Shown: positions 22,060 through 30,103 of the stretch, piece after piece
How positions within the stretch are numbered: the stretch's first letter is position 1
Layout of the letters: the number at the start of each line of letters is the position of its first letter
From: Streptomyces sp. DH-12
Lineage (GTDB): Bacteria > Actinomycetota > Actinomycetes > Streptomycetales > Streptomycetaceae
Direction: 5' to 3'
Length of the DNA stretch: 64,000 nt
Assembly: GCF_002899455.1 (NCBI RefSeq)
Contig: NZ_PPFB01000001.1
Coordinates: 5,851,001-5,915,000 of the forward strand
Position numbers and translations under genes: made by a program
The notes under the pieces: model-generated
The model's input: the letters and a program-made list of their open reading frames with translations, nothing else
Database searches by the model: none
Told to the model about the DNA's origin: nothing

Positions 22060-22436
22060 CGGGGGTGGGCGCGGGGGCCGTGGAGCTCACCGGAGACCCG
22101 CGAACCGTCCCTCCGGGCGAACGCGGGCAGACCACGATCGCCGACCGGGTGGTCGCGAAGATCGCCTCCCAGGCGGCGCGTGAGGCCGTCGGCGCGCTGC
22201 CGCCGGACGCCGGGCCGCCGCACGCGAGCGTCGTCGTCCGGCACGGCAGCGCCCGCGTGCGGGTGCACGTCGAGCTCGACTACCCCGGCGACATCGGCGG
22301 CCGCTGCGCGCGGGTGCGGCGGCGGATCGTCGACCGGGTGCGCGATCTCGCGGGCCTGGCCGTGCCGGAGGTCGTCGTGCAGGTGGAGCGGCTCCACCTG
22401 GCCGCCCGGCCCGACACGGTCGGGAGGACGCCATGA
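22056..22436 (+). CDS. second Asp23-like protein
   Basis: A 126-residue protein beginning at GTG 22056 in a GTGA overlap. It keeps the family opening GQTTIADRVVAKIASQAAREAVG, then ARVRVHVELDYPGDIGGRCARVRRRIVDRV and the closing LAGLAVPEVVVQVERLHL. It is an Asp23 homologue more divergent than the first: the central DYG turn has become DYP and the later helix is Arg-rich. Two Asp23 paralogues in one cluster suggest hetero-oligomers. Its stop overlaps the next ATG (ATGA). Confidence 0.85.
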   Translation: MTGVGAGAVELTGDPRTVPPGERGQTTIADRVVAKIASQAAREAVGALPPDAGPPHASVVVRHGSARVRVHVELDYPGDIGGRCARVRRRIVDRVRDLAGLAVPEVVVQVERLHLAARPDTVGRTP

Positions 22437-23065
22437 GCGGGTCCCTGGGCACGACGGCCGGCCCGGCGCCGCCGCCCACGGAGAGCGGCGTCGTCACCGG
22501 CGGTGCGAGCGGCGGGCGCCGGCGCTTCTGGTCCGCCCGCCGCGTCCCGGCGGCTCTGCTGGCACTGGCGGTCCTGGTGATCGCGGGCGTGTTCCTGTAC
22601 GACATCGCCGCGGTACGGGCCGGCCGGCCCGGGATGAGCTGGCGCCGCGACCTCGCCCGGCAACTGGCGGAGCGTCCGCTGGACGACGTGTGGGTGCTGA
22701 CCGGCGCGGCCGTCGCCGCCGCGCTCGGCCTGTGGCTGCTGGTGCTGGCCCTCACGCCGGGACTGCGCTCGCTGCTGACGATGCGCCGGGTCCGTCCCGA
22801 CGTTCGCGCGGGCCTCGACCGGGACGCCGCCGCGACGGTGCTGCGGGACCGGGCGATGGAGGTGGCCGGCGTGCAGTCGGTCCGGGTCGCCGTGCGGCGG
22901 AGGAGGACGAACGTGCGGGCGGTGTCGCACTTCCGTGACCTGGACGACGTACGGGACGACCTGACCGCGGTGCTGGACGGGGCGCTCCGGGGGCTGGGCC
23001 TGGCCCGGCCGTCCACGCTGTCGCTGCACGTGCGGCGGCCCGGCCGGAAGGGGCGGCAGCCGTGA
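22433..23065 (+). CDS. DUF6286-type membrane protein of the Asp23 cluster
   Basis: A 210-residue protein with a disordered N-terminus, a first membrane helix at about 42-60 (VPAALLALAVLVIAGVFLYD), a second at about 92-112 (VLTGAAVAAALGLWLLVLAL), and a C-terminal cytoplasmic domain (about 125-200: AAATVLRDRAMEVAGVQSVRVAVRRRR). The C-terminal domain has the same strand-helix order as Asp23 or AmaP soluble parts. The family number is from memory of streptomycete annotation. It overlaps both neighbours by four bases, so it belongs to the coupled cluster. Confidence 0.82.
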   Translation: MSGSLGTTAGPAPPPTESGVVTGGASGGRRRFWSARRVPAALLALAVLVIAGVFLYDIAAVRAGRPGMSWRRDLARQLAERPLDDVWVLTGAAVAAALGLWLLVLALTPGLRSLLTMRRVRPDVRAGLDRDAAATVLRDRAMEVAGVQSVRVAVRRRRTNVRAVSHFRDLDDVRDDLTAVLDGALRGLGLARPSTLSLHVRRPGRKGRQP

Positions 23066-23640
23066 ACAAGACCGTCAACCGTGTGCTGCTCGCGCTGGCG
23101 GGACTGGTGCTGTGCGCGCTCGGCGGGCCGGTGCTGGCGATCGGTCTCGGCACGCCCGCGCCCTCCTGGTGGCTGCACGACGGCCGGCACGACGTGCTGC
23201 TCGACGACTCCGAGCGGACCCGGTGGCGGGACGAGGGCTGGTGGTGGCCGGTGGTGATCGCCGCGCTCGCCGTGGTGGTCCTGCTCTGCCTGTGGTGGCT
23301 GGTCTCGGTGCTCCGCCGGCGACGGATGTCCGAGGTCTTCGTCGACTCCGGCGACGGGGAGGGGGCGGCGCTGCGGGGGCGTGCCCTGGAGCACGCGCTC
23401 GCCGAGGAGGCGAACCGCCAGGACGGCGTGGCCCGTGCCCGCGTCCGCCTCACCGGCCGCCGCGGCACGCCACGGGCCCGCGTCGTCCTGCTCCTGGAGC
23501 CCCACGTGGACCCCGGCACGGCCCTCGACACCCTCACCACCGGCCCCCTCACCCACGCCCGCGAGGCCACGGGTCTGCCCGCCCTCCCGGCGGAGGTGCG
23601 GCTCCGGGCGGTGAAACACCGCCCGGAGCGGGTCACCTGA
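23062..23640 (+). CDS. amaP: AmaP-like alkaline shock membrane anchor
   Basis: 192 residues from GTG 23062 (GTGA overlap). Two membrane helices lie at about 8-30 (VLLALAGLVLCALGGPVLAIGL) and about 60-85 (WPVVIAALAVVVLLCLWWLV), with a Trp-rich extracytoplasmic loop between them (PSWWLHDGRHD ... RDEGWWWP). The C-terminal cytoplasmic domain (about 100-190) ends in a family-typical beta-rich stretch. In Staphylococcus AmaP anchors Asp23 at the membrane, and this would be the counterpart. The symbol is by homology of form and context only. Confidence 0.82.
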   Translation: MNKTVNRVLLALAGLVLCALGGPVLAIGLGTPAPSWWLHDGRHDVLLDDSERTRWRDEGWWWPVVIAALAVVVLLCLWWLVSVLRRRRMSEVFVDSGDGEGAALRGRALEHALAEEANRQDGVARARVRLTGRRGTPRARVVLLLEPHVDPGTALDTLTTGPLTHAREATGLPALPAEVRLRAVKHRPERVT

Positions 23641-23641
23641 C

Positions 23642-23658
23642 GCCGGGGCCGCCCCGGC
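23642..23658 (+). terminator. short hairpin after amaP
   Basis: GCCGGGG / CCCCGGC arms directly after the amaP stop; probably terminates the Asp23 cluster. Confidence 0.5.
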
Positions 23659-23879
23659 ACGCGTCACCGGACCCACCGCGCACCGTGCGAGCGGGCGATC
23701 GAGCCGGAGGGGGTGAACGCCCTTCCTGGTCCGCCCTTGCCGGGCCGGGGCCGCTGCCCCCGGTTCCGGGCGGCGGGGGCCACCGCCCCGTGCCGCGCCG
23801 GACGGCTGCCGCCCGTCCCGGTGCGGCACGGCGGAGCCCGTAGCGGGCCAGGGCCGCCGGAGACCTGGTGCGTCCGGGT

Positions 23880-24635
23880 TCAGAACCCGTGCCGTGACCC
23901 GCCGTCCACCGGGAGCATCACACCGGTGATGTACGACGCCGCCGGCGAGAGGAGGAACGCCGCCGTGCGGCCGAACTCCTCCGGGGTGCCGTAGCGGCGG
24001 AGCGGGATGCGGGACTCGGAGGCCTGGCGGGTGGCCTCCGGGTCGGCGGACAGGCAGTCCAGCTCGCGTACCCGGTCGGTGTCGATGCGCCCGGGCAGCA
24101 GGCCCACGACGCGGATGCCGCGCGGGCCCAGCTCGTCGGCGAGGGACTTGGCGAAGCCGGCCAGGCCCGGGCGCAGCCCGTTGGAGATGGTCAGCCCGGG
24201 GATCGGCTCGTGCACCGAGCCGGACAGCACGAAGCCGACGACACCCCCCTCGCCCAGCTCCGCGGCGGCCGCGCGGGCGAGCCGCACCGCGCCGAGGAAC
24301 ACCGACTCGAACGCCGCCTGCCACTGCTCGTCGGTGGTGTCGGCGACGAACCCCGGCGGCGGCCCGCCCACGCTGACGAGGACGCCGTCGAAGCGGCCGA
24401 ACCGCTCCCGCGCGGTGGCGATCAGCCGCTCGGCGGCCACGGGGTCGGCGTTGTCCACGGCCATGCCGGCCGCGTCCGGCCCCAGCGAGGACACGGCCTC
24501 GGCGACCGCGTCCTCCTTCCGCCCCGTGACGACCACCTTCGCGCCCTCGGCGACGAGCGCCCGCGCGGAGGCGTGGCCCAGTCCGCGGGTGGCCCCGGTG
24601 ACGACGTACACCTGGTCCTTCAGTCCAAGATCCAT
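23880..24635 (-). CDS. SDR-fold protein lacking the YxxxK catalytic pair
   Basis: A 251-residue short-chain dehydrogenase/reductase fold. The cofactor motif TGATRGLG (residues 13-20) is intact and the C-terminus ITGVMLPVDGG is typical. Where most SDRs have YxxxK, this protein has S151-N-G-L-R155, and the NNAG motif is replaced by VSVGGP. It therefore may bind NAD(P) without classical catalysis, or belong to a divergent SDR subfamily with a different acid-base pair. It follows the GH15 gene by four bases on the same strand, so the two are one operon. Confidence 0.85.
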   Translation of the reverse strand: MDLGLKDQVYVVTGATRGLGHASARALVAEGAKVVVTGRKEDAVAEAVSSLGPDAAGMAVDNADPVAAERLIATARERFGRFDGVLVSVGGPPPGFVADTTDEQWQAAFESVFLGAVRLARAAAAELGEGGVVGFVLSGSVHEPIPGLTISNGLRPGLAGFAKSLADELGPRGIRVVGLLPGRIDTDRVRELDCLSADPEATRQASESRIPLRRYGTPEEFGRTAAFLLSPAASYITGVMLPVDGGSRHGF

Positions 24636-24639
24636 GGCC

Positions 24640-26454
24640 CTATCCTGCCCCCTCGTCGCCGAACAGGGCGAGGGCGCTGTTCACCAGGCCGATGTGGCTG
24701 AACGCCTGCGGGAAGTTGCCCAGCAGCTGCCCGTTCACCGTGTCGTACTCCTCCGCCAGCAGCCCCACGTCGTTGGCCAGCCCCAGCAGCCGTTCGAACA
24801 GCGCGCGGGCCTCCTCGGTCCTGCCGGTCATGTGCAGGGCGTCCACGAGCCAGAACGCGCACGCCAGGAACGCGCCCTCCTGCCCGGGCAGCCCGTCCAC
24901 GCCGGTGGCGTCCGGGGTGTAGCGGCGCACGAGACCGTCCTGGCCCAGCTCGGCCCGGATCGCGTCGATGGTGCCGAGCACGCGCGGGTCGTCCGGGGGC
25001 AGGAAACCGGCCCGGGGGATCAGCAGCAGCGCCGCGTCCAGCTCGCGCGATCCGTAGGACTGGGTGAACGTGTTGCGCACCGGGTCGTAGCCCTTCTCGC
25101 ACACCTCCCGGTGCACCTCGTCACGCAGCGCGCGCCACCCGTCCAGGTCGCCCTCCAGCTCCGGGTGATCCTCCATCGCGCGCACCGCGCGGTCCGCGGC
25201 CACCCACACCATCACCTTGGAGTGCACGAAATGGCGCCGGCCGCCGCGCACCTCCCACAGTCCTTCGTCGGGCTGCCGCCAGGCCGTGCGCAGGAAGTCC
25301 AGCATCACCGACTGCAGCGCCCACACGTCCGGCCTCCCGGGCAGCCCCGAACGCCGGGCCAGCGCCAGCGAGTCCACCACCTCGCCGTACACGTCGAGCT
25401 GGAGCTGGTTCACGGCGTCGTTGCCGATCCGTACGGGGGTGGCGCCGTTGAAGCCGGACAGCCACGGCAGTTCGAACTCCGGCAGCCGCCGCTCGCCCGC
25501 CAGCCCGTACATGATCTGCAGGTCCGACGGTTCCCCGGCGACCGCGCGCAGCAGCCAGTCGCGCCAGGCCTCGGCCTCCTCCTGGTAGCCGGCGGAGAGC
25601 AGCGCGCTCAGGGTGAGCGTGGAGTCGCGCAGCCAGCAGAAGCGGTAGTCCCAGTTCCGTACGCCGCCCGGATCCTCCGGCAGGGAGGTGGTGGCGGCCG
25701 CGACGATGCCGCCGGTGGGACGGTAGGTGAGCGCCTTCAGCGTGATCAGGGACCGCACCACCATGTCCCGGTGCGGCCCCCGGTAGCGGCACCGGGACGC
25801 CCAGGCCTGCCAGTCCTTCAGGCTGTGCCGCAGCGAGGCGTACGGGTCGACCAGCGCGGGCCGTGGCTCGTGCGAGGGGTGCCAGGTGAGCACGAAGGCG
25901 ACCCGCTCGCCCTCCCTCACCGTGAACTCCGAGTGGGTGCCCAGGCCTTCGCCCCAGGTGCGCACCTCCGGCTCGCTGCGCAGCCACGCCGAGTCGGGCC
26001 CGGCCACCGCGACCCGGTGCCCGTCGTCCTTGCGCACCCAGGGCACGACCGAGCCGTAGTCGAACCGCAGCCGCAGGATGCTGCGCACGGTCACCTCACC
26101 GCTGAGCCCCTGCACGATCCGCACCACGTCCGGCGCCTGGTGGCGCTGCGGCATCAGGTCGGTGACCTGCACCGCGCCGTCGGGTGTCTCCCACACGGTG
26201 TTCAGGACCAGCGAATCGTCCCGGTAGGCGCGGCGCGCGCACCGCTCCTGGCCCCGTGGGGCGATGCGCCAGTACCCGTTGTCCTCGTCGCCGAGCAGCC
26301 GTGCGAAGCAGGCCGCCGAGTCGAAGCGGGGCAGGCAGAGCCAGTCGATCGAGCCGTCGGTGCCCACCAGGGCAGCGGTCTGCTCGTCGCCGATGAGCGC
26401 GTAGTCCTCGATGCGGTGCACGAGGTGCGGGTTCCCGGCCGCCGGGTGCGGCAA
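24640..26454 (-). CDS. glycoside hydrolase family 15 protein (glucoamylase/trehalase-like)
   Basis: A 604-residue cytoplasmic protein (no signal peptide). The N-terminus IEDYALIGDEQTAALVGTDG and GSIDWLCLPRFDS block, the (alpha/alpha)6-barrel stretch NWDYRFCWLRDSTLTL, and the late QEGAFLACAFWLVDAL with EEYD are hallmarks of the actinobacterial GH15 group that includes trehalases. Catalytic glutamates are expected near QEGAF and EEYD. ATG 26454 is used; a GTG at VHRIEDY would drop 11 residues. The substrate may be trehalose or alpha-glucans. The SDR gene lies four bases downstream. Confidence 0.9.
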   Translation of the reverse strand: MPHPAAGNPHLVHRIEDYALIGDEQTAALVGTDGSIDWLCLPRFDSAACFARLLGDEDNGYWRIAPRGQERCARRAYRDDSLVLNTVWETPDGAVQVTDLMPQRHQAPDVVRIVQGLSGEVTVRSILRLRFDYGSVVPWVRKDDGHRVAVAGPDSAWLRSEPEVRTWGEGLGTHSEFTVREGERVAFVLTWHPSHEPRPALVDPYASLRHSLKDWQAWASRCRYRGPHRDMVVRSLITLKALTYRPTGGIVAAATTSLPEDPGGVRNWDYRFCWLRDSTLTLSALLSAGYQEEAEAWRDWLLRAVAGEPSDLQIMYGLAGERRLPEFELPWLSGFNGATPVRIGNDAVNQLQLDVYGEVVDSLALARRSGLPGRPDVWALQSVMLDFLRTAWRQPDEGLWEVRGGRRHFVHSKVMVWVAADRAVRAMEDHPELEGDLDGWRALRDEVHREVCEKGYDPVRNTFTQSYGSRELDAALLLIPRAGFLPPDDPRVLGTIDAIRAELGQDGLVRRYTPDATGVDGLPGQEGAFLACAFWLVDALHMTGRTEEARALFERLLGLANDVGLLAEEYDTVNGQLLGNFPQAFSHIGLVNSALALFGDEGAG

Positions 26455-26732
26455 TCAGCGGAGCGGCTCGGACCGCTTGTGGCCGGTGCGGTCCTGGCCG
26501 GTTCTGTTCGCCGCCGGGCCTCCACGGCCTGGGCCGGCTCGGCGATGCCGCGGGAGGCGTGCGTCTTGGCGGGGCCGCGGGAGACGCCCGTCGCAGCGGC
26601 GGTCTCGGGCTCCCTCGGCCCGAGCCGGCGGCGCAGCACCAGTGCCTCCCGCCGCAGAACCCGGCGAACGGGGAGAGCGGAGAGGACCAGGGGAGAGGAG
26701 AGAACGAGAGGAGGAGAGAACGGGGAGTGCGG

Positions 26733-27545
26733 TCAGACGGCCGCGGACTCGGTGCGGGCGGCGCCGGACGGCCCGGCGTCCGTCTCCCCGCCCGCCTTCG
26801 CCGCCCGCTCGCGGGCCTCGCGGCGGGCCAGCACGACCCAGCCGACCGGGACGGCGGCGGCGAACAGCCACCACTGGACCGCGTACGCGTAGTTCAGCGC
26901 CGCGTTCTCCTTGCCGGGGTCGCCGAGCTGCTGGGGGAGGCCGCCCCGGGGCTCGGGCGCGGTCTGCGCCACGTAGCCGCCGAGCACCTCGGCGTCCAGC
27001 CGCTCCGCCTCCCGTTCGCTGTCGATCAGCATGATCTGCCGGTCCGGCAGGCCCTCGAGCTCCTTGATGCCGCTCGCCTCGGTCGTCTCGTCCGGCATCA
27101 GCCGGCCGGTGATCGTGGTCTCGCCGCGCGGCGGCGCGGGCACCTTCGGGAACTCGGTCTGGCTGGGGCCGTCGGCGGGGATCCAGCCGCGGTTGACCAG
27201 CAGCACCGCGCCGTCGTCCAGGACGAACGGGGTCAGGACGTGGAAGCCGATCTCCTCGTCGGCGTTGGTGCGGCGGCGCACCACGACCTCGGAGTCCGTG
27301 TCGAAGCGGCCCGTGGCGGTCACCGTGCGGTAGCGCTCGGCGCGGGTCACCGCGCGGCCCGGGGCCGCCAGCTCCTCCACCGGCACCGGGTCGGCGGCCA
27401 GCGCGTCGGTCACCAGCTGGTTACGGGCGGCCCGCTCCTCGTAGCGGTTCATCTGCCATACGCCCAGCACGATCATCGTGGGGACGAGAAGCAGGGCGGC
27501 CAGTGTGAGGGTCACCCATTGCCGGGACAGCAGGAAGCGGTACAC
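26733..27545 (-). CDS. SURF1 family cytochrome oxidase assembly protein
   Basis: Assists assembly of haem a3/CuB cytochrome c oxidase at the membrane. 270 residues: N-terminal membrane helix (VTLTLAALLLVPTMIVLGVWQMNR, about 9-30) with the SURF1 motif GxWQMxR; a large outer domain with LVNRGWIPAD; and a second membrane helix at about 225-245 (ALNYAYAVQWWLFAAAVPVGWVVL), including the NYAxQWW-type signature. The start is GTG at 27545, which leaves a short N-terminus before the helix; the frame is open further upstream but without protein character. The C-terminal 30 residues are polar. Confidence 0.92.
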   Translation of the reverse strand: MYRFLLSRQWVTLTLAALLLVPTMIVLGVWQMNRYEERAARNQLVTDALAADPVPVEELAAPGRAVTRAERYRTVTATGRFDTDSEVVVRRRTNADEEIGFHVLTPFVLDDGAVLLVNRGWIPADGPSQTEFPKVPAPPRGETTITGRLMPDETTEASGIKELEGLPDRQIMLIDSEREAERLDAEVLGGYVAQTAPEPRGGLPQQLGDPGKENAALNYAYAVQWWLFAAAVPVGWVVLARREARERAAKAGGETDAGPSGAARTESAAV

Positions 27546-27624
27546 CCCACGACCGTACAACCCGGGCGCGGGGTGCGTTGAGCCGGGTATGTGCCTCGGC
27601 GCCCGCCCGCGCCGGGGAGGGCGG

Positions 27625-28608
27625 TCAGGTCTCCGAGGCCGGCTCGACGTCGGCGAGGAGCTGGCCGAAGGCGGCCTCGTCGACCACCGGGGTGCCGTAC
27701 TGGCGGGCCTTGACCGTCTTCGACGTGCCCGAGTCGGGGTCGTTGGTGACCAGGAGGCTGGTGAGCCGGGACAGGCTCGACGCCACATGCAGCCCGGCCT
27801 CGGTCGCCCGGTCCTCCAGCAGGTCCCGTTCGACGGAGGTGTCTCCGGAGAACGCCACCCGCATGCCCTGCTTCAGACGCTTGCCCGGTTCGTACCGGCC
27901 CGGGTTGGGATAGGGGCATGCGGGCCTCTTGCGGGAGGGACGCCAACTGGCGGGCTGCCGTCCGCCGTAGCCCGCCTGCTGTCCGGTGCGGGGACGGTCC
28001 GACCACTCGGTGAGCGGCCGGCACTCGTGCAGCGGCAGCCGTACGCCGCCCGCCGCCGCGGCCCACAGGCTGGGCCGGAACGCCTCCGCCAGAACGCGCG
28101 CGTCGTCGAGGGCGTGGTGCGCCCGCCGCTGCACCACGCCGAAGTGCGCGGCCAGGGACTCCAGCTTGTGGTTGGGCAGCGGCAGCCTCAGCTCCTTGGA
28201 CAGGGCGATGGTGCACAGCCGCTGTCTCACCGGGGCCTCGCTGCGCGCGCGGGCGTACTCGCGGGCGATCATCTGCCAGTCGAACACCGCGTTGTGCGCC
28301 ACCAGCACGCGGCCCTCCAGACGCGCCGCGAACTCCGCCGCGACGTCCTGGAAGAGGGGCGCCCCTTCGAGCATCTCGCTCGTCAGCCCGTGTATCCACA
28401 CCGGGCCCGGGTCGCGCTCCGGGTTGACCACCGTGTACCAGTGGTCCTCGACCTCGCCGCGCGCGTCCAGCCGGTAGACGGCCGCGGAGATGATGCGGTC
28501 GTCCCGGGCCAGCCCCGTCGTCTCCACGTCGACGACCGCGTATCCCCGCGGGTACGCGGCCGGCCACGCGGTGGGGGAGGAGGCTGCGGCGGTGAGGTCT
28601 TCGAGCAT
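27625..28608 (-). CDS. DEDDh 3'-5' exonuclease with C-terminal BRCT domain
   Basis: 327 residues. The exonuclease domain (about 20-190) has Exo I VVDVETTGL, Exo II VLVAHNAVFDWQM and Exo III RAHHALDDA, so all DEDDh residues are present, as in DNA polymerase III epsilon. A basic Pro/Arg-rich linker (about 205-240) leads to a BRCT domain (about 245-325: GMRVAFSGDTSVERDLLEDRATEAGLHVASSLSRLTSLLVTND). The domain pair suggests DNA repair or proofreading targeted to damage, independent of DnaE. It precedes SURF1 on the same strand with about 80 bp between. Confidence 0.9.
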   Translation of the reverse strand: MLEDLTAAASSPTAWPAAYPRGYAVVDVETTGLARDDRIISAAVYRLDARGEVEDHWYTVVNPERDPGPVWIHGLTSEMLEGAPLFQDVAAEFAARLEGRVLVAHNAVFDWQMIAREYARARSEAPVRQRLCTIALSKELRLPLPNHKLESLAAHFGVVQRRAHHALDDARVLAEAFRPSLWAAAAGGVRLPLHECRPLTEWSDRPRTGQQAGYGGRQPASWRPSRKRPACPYPNPGRYEPGKRLKQGMRVAFSGDTSVERDLLEDRATEAGLHVASSLSRLTSLLVTNDPDSGTSKTVKARQYGTPVVDEAAFGQLLADVEPASET

Positions 28609-28706
28609 GGTTCATGAGGATACGGGCCGCTACTGACAGGCCTGTCCGACAGGCGCCCCGCGCGGCGCGTCCGTCGCGGCGCGCGTGTGACGCCCGGGCG
28701 CGGCGG

Positions 28707-29714
28707 TCACCAGCGGATGGGCACCGGCAGCGCGGTCAGCAGTCCCGACACCGCGACCACCAGGGCGAGCACGTACACCTCGGTCCGCGCGGGTGAACTC
28801 GCGGTCAGCGGGTCGGCCGCGCGGGCCAGCCGCACGCGCGCCCACAGGGCGAGCGCGGCGACACCGGCCATGAGGATCAGCTTGGCGAGCAGTACCCGCC
28901 CGTACGCGGTGTCCGTCAGCTGCTCCAGGACGGTCCCGGGCGGCATCCGGCGCAGCGAGCTGCACACCCCCGTCGCGGTGAGGGCGACGAGCAGGACGAG
29001 CGCCACGCGCGCGTAACGGCCCAGCAGCGCCACGCCCGCCTCCGTACGCTCCCACAGCCGCAACGTGCGCAGCACGTACGGCAGGCCGCCCACCCACAGG
29101 GAGGCGCACGTCAGGTGCACCAGCGTCAGGGCGGAGCCGATGAGCGGGCTGTACTCCGTCGTCGGGTGGGCGCGCAGCGCCTCCGCGACGATCACCGCGG
29201 CCAGCGGCAGCGCCTGGGCGGCGCGGCGGCGGGAGGCGGAGCACAGGGCCGCCGCGAGGAAGCCGTTGACCTCCAGCAGGGCGAGCTTGCCGTCCCGGGT
29301 CTCGTAGAGGCCGCCCACGTCGATGTCGGCGGGACCGCTGGGGACGAGGTTGCCGGTCGCCACCACGGAGGCGAGTCCGAGGGCGGCCACGAAGCCGACG
29401 CTGTTGGCGGCGGTGGACCAGCTGCGGGGCAGGGCGGGAGGCGCGCCGGGCGTCGCACGCGCCAGCCGGACGGCGAACAGCTCGCCCACGGGGACGGCCA
29501 GCGCGGCGAACAGCACCGTGCGCAGCAGGGCTATGCCGCCGGTGCCGGGAGCGTCCGCCTCCCCGGTGCCGTGCAGTGCGGGCGACGGACCGAGCAGGGG
29601 TATCAGCGCGCCGAGCGTCACCAGGACGAGCACGGCCGCGGCCCGCCCGGCCCCGGGCCGCCGCGGACCACTGTGCGCACCGGTCGTCCGGGACCTGGAT
29701 TTCGTCAGAGTCAC
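28707..29714 (-). CDS. CopD-like copper resistance/membrane protein
   Basis: 335 residues with about eight hydrophobic segments and a CopD domain in the C-terminal half (LVHLTCASLWVGGLPYVLRTL, then RYARVALVLLVALTATGVCSSL). The conserved His and Trp of the CopD motif (HLTCASLWVGG) are seen. In other bacteria CopD proteins import copper into the cytosol. GTG at 29714 is the start; directly upstream is a perfect GATCTT-CAC-AAGATC palindrome that may be an operator. No CopC gene is adjacent, so the link to copper rests on the domain. Confidence 0.87.
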   Translation of the reverse strand: MTLTKSRSRTTGAHSGPRRPGAGRAAAVLVLVTLGALIPLLGPSPALHGTGEADAPGTGGIALLRTVLFAALAVPVGELFAVRLARATPGAPPALPRSWSTAANSVGFVAALGLASVVATGNLVPSGPADIDVGGLYETRDGKLALLEVNGFLAAALCSASRRRAAQALPLAAVIVAEALRAHPTTEYSPLIGSALTLVHLTCASLWVGGLPYVLRTLRLWERTEAGVALLGRYARVALVLLVALTATGVCSSLRRMPPGTVLEQLTDTAYGRVLLAKLILMAGVAALALWARVRLARAADPLTASSPARTEVYVLALVVAVSGLLTALPVPIRW

Positions 29715-29719
29715 CTCAG

Positions 29720-29734
29720 GATCTTCACAAGATC
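29720..29734. promoter_or_regulatory. palindrome GATCTT-CAC-AAGATC before copD-like gene
   Basis: A perfect 6-3-6 inverted repeat lies six to twenty bases before the GTG at 29714, overlapping where ribosome-site or early transcribed sequence would be. It may bind a dimeric regulator; it also contains two GATC. Confidence 0.5.
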
Positions 29735-30103
29735 ACACAGAGCGGGGCAAGCGCGGGGCGGTATGCGGACTTCGTCCGCCCGTTCCAGCGTGGGTGGACC
29801 GCTGGTGAGCGCCGGTCACGCGTCCTGCGCGCCCGGCGCTCATCCACAGCAGGCCTGCTTTCCGCCCTCCGGCGTGCGGGTGACCGTCCGCCGTCCGAAG
29901 TCACCCGTGGCCGAACCCCCGTCAGCACCTGTCCGCGTGCGTCCGCGGGGTCCTGGGCCTGTGCTGCCGGCGACCCCGATCCGCACCCGTCGTCCCGGCG
30001 CCCGGCCGCGCGCCGGACGACGGGCGGAGCCCTTCACACGAGGCTCGGCGTTCACCGCCGATGCGCGGGGCGTGCTCCCGGGGCGCCGCTGCCGCGCCCG
30101 CGC
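29735..30103. other. intergenic region without supported gene
   Basis: Between the CoA-transferase stop and the copD-like start. It contains a small hairpin GCGGAC-TTC-GTCCGC near 29764-29778. An open frame at 29840-30055 on the minus strand is Arg/Gly-rich without a ribosome site, and I do not support it as a gene. Confidence 0.6.

Noticed and set aside
29840..30055. 71-codon minus-strand ORF
   Set aside because: Arg/Gly-rich, no ribosome site, no recognisable domain; in GC-rich DNA such frames are expected by chance.
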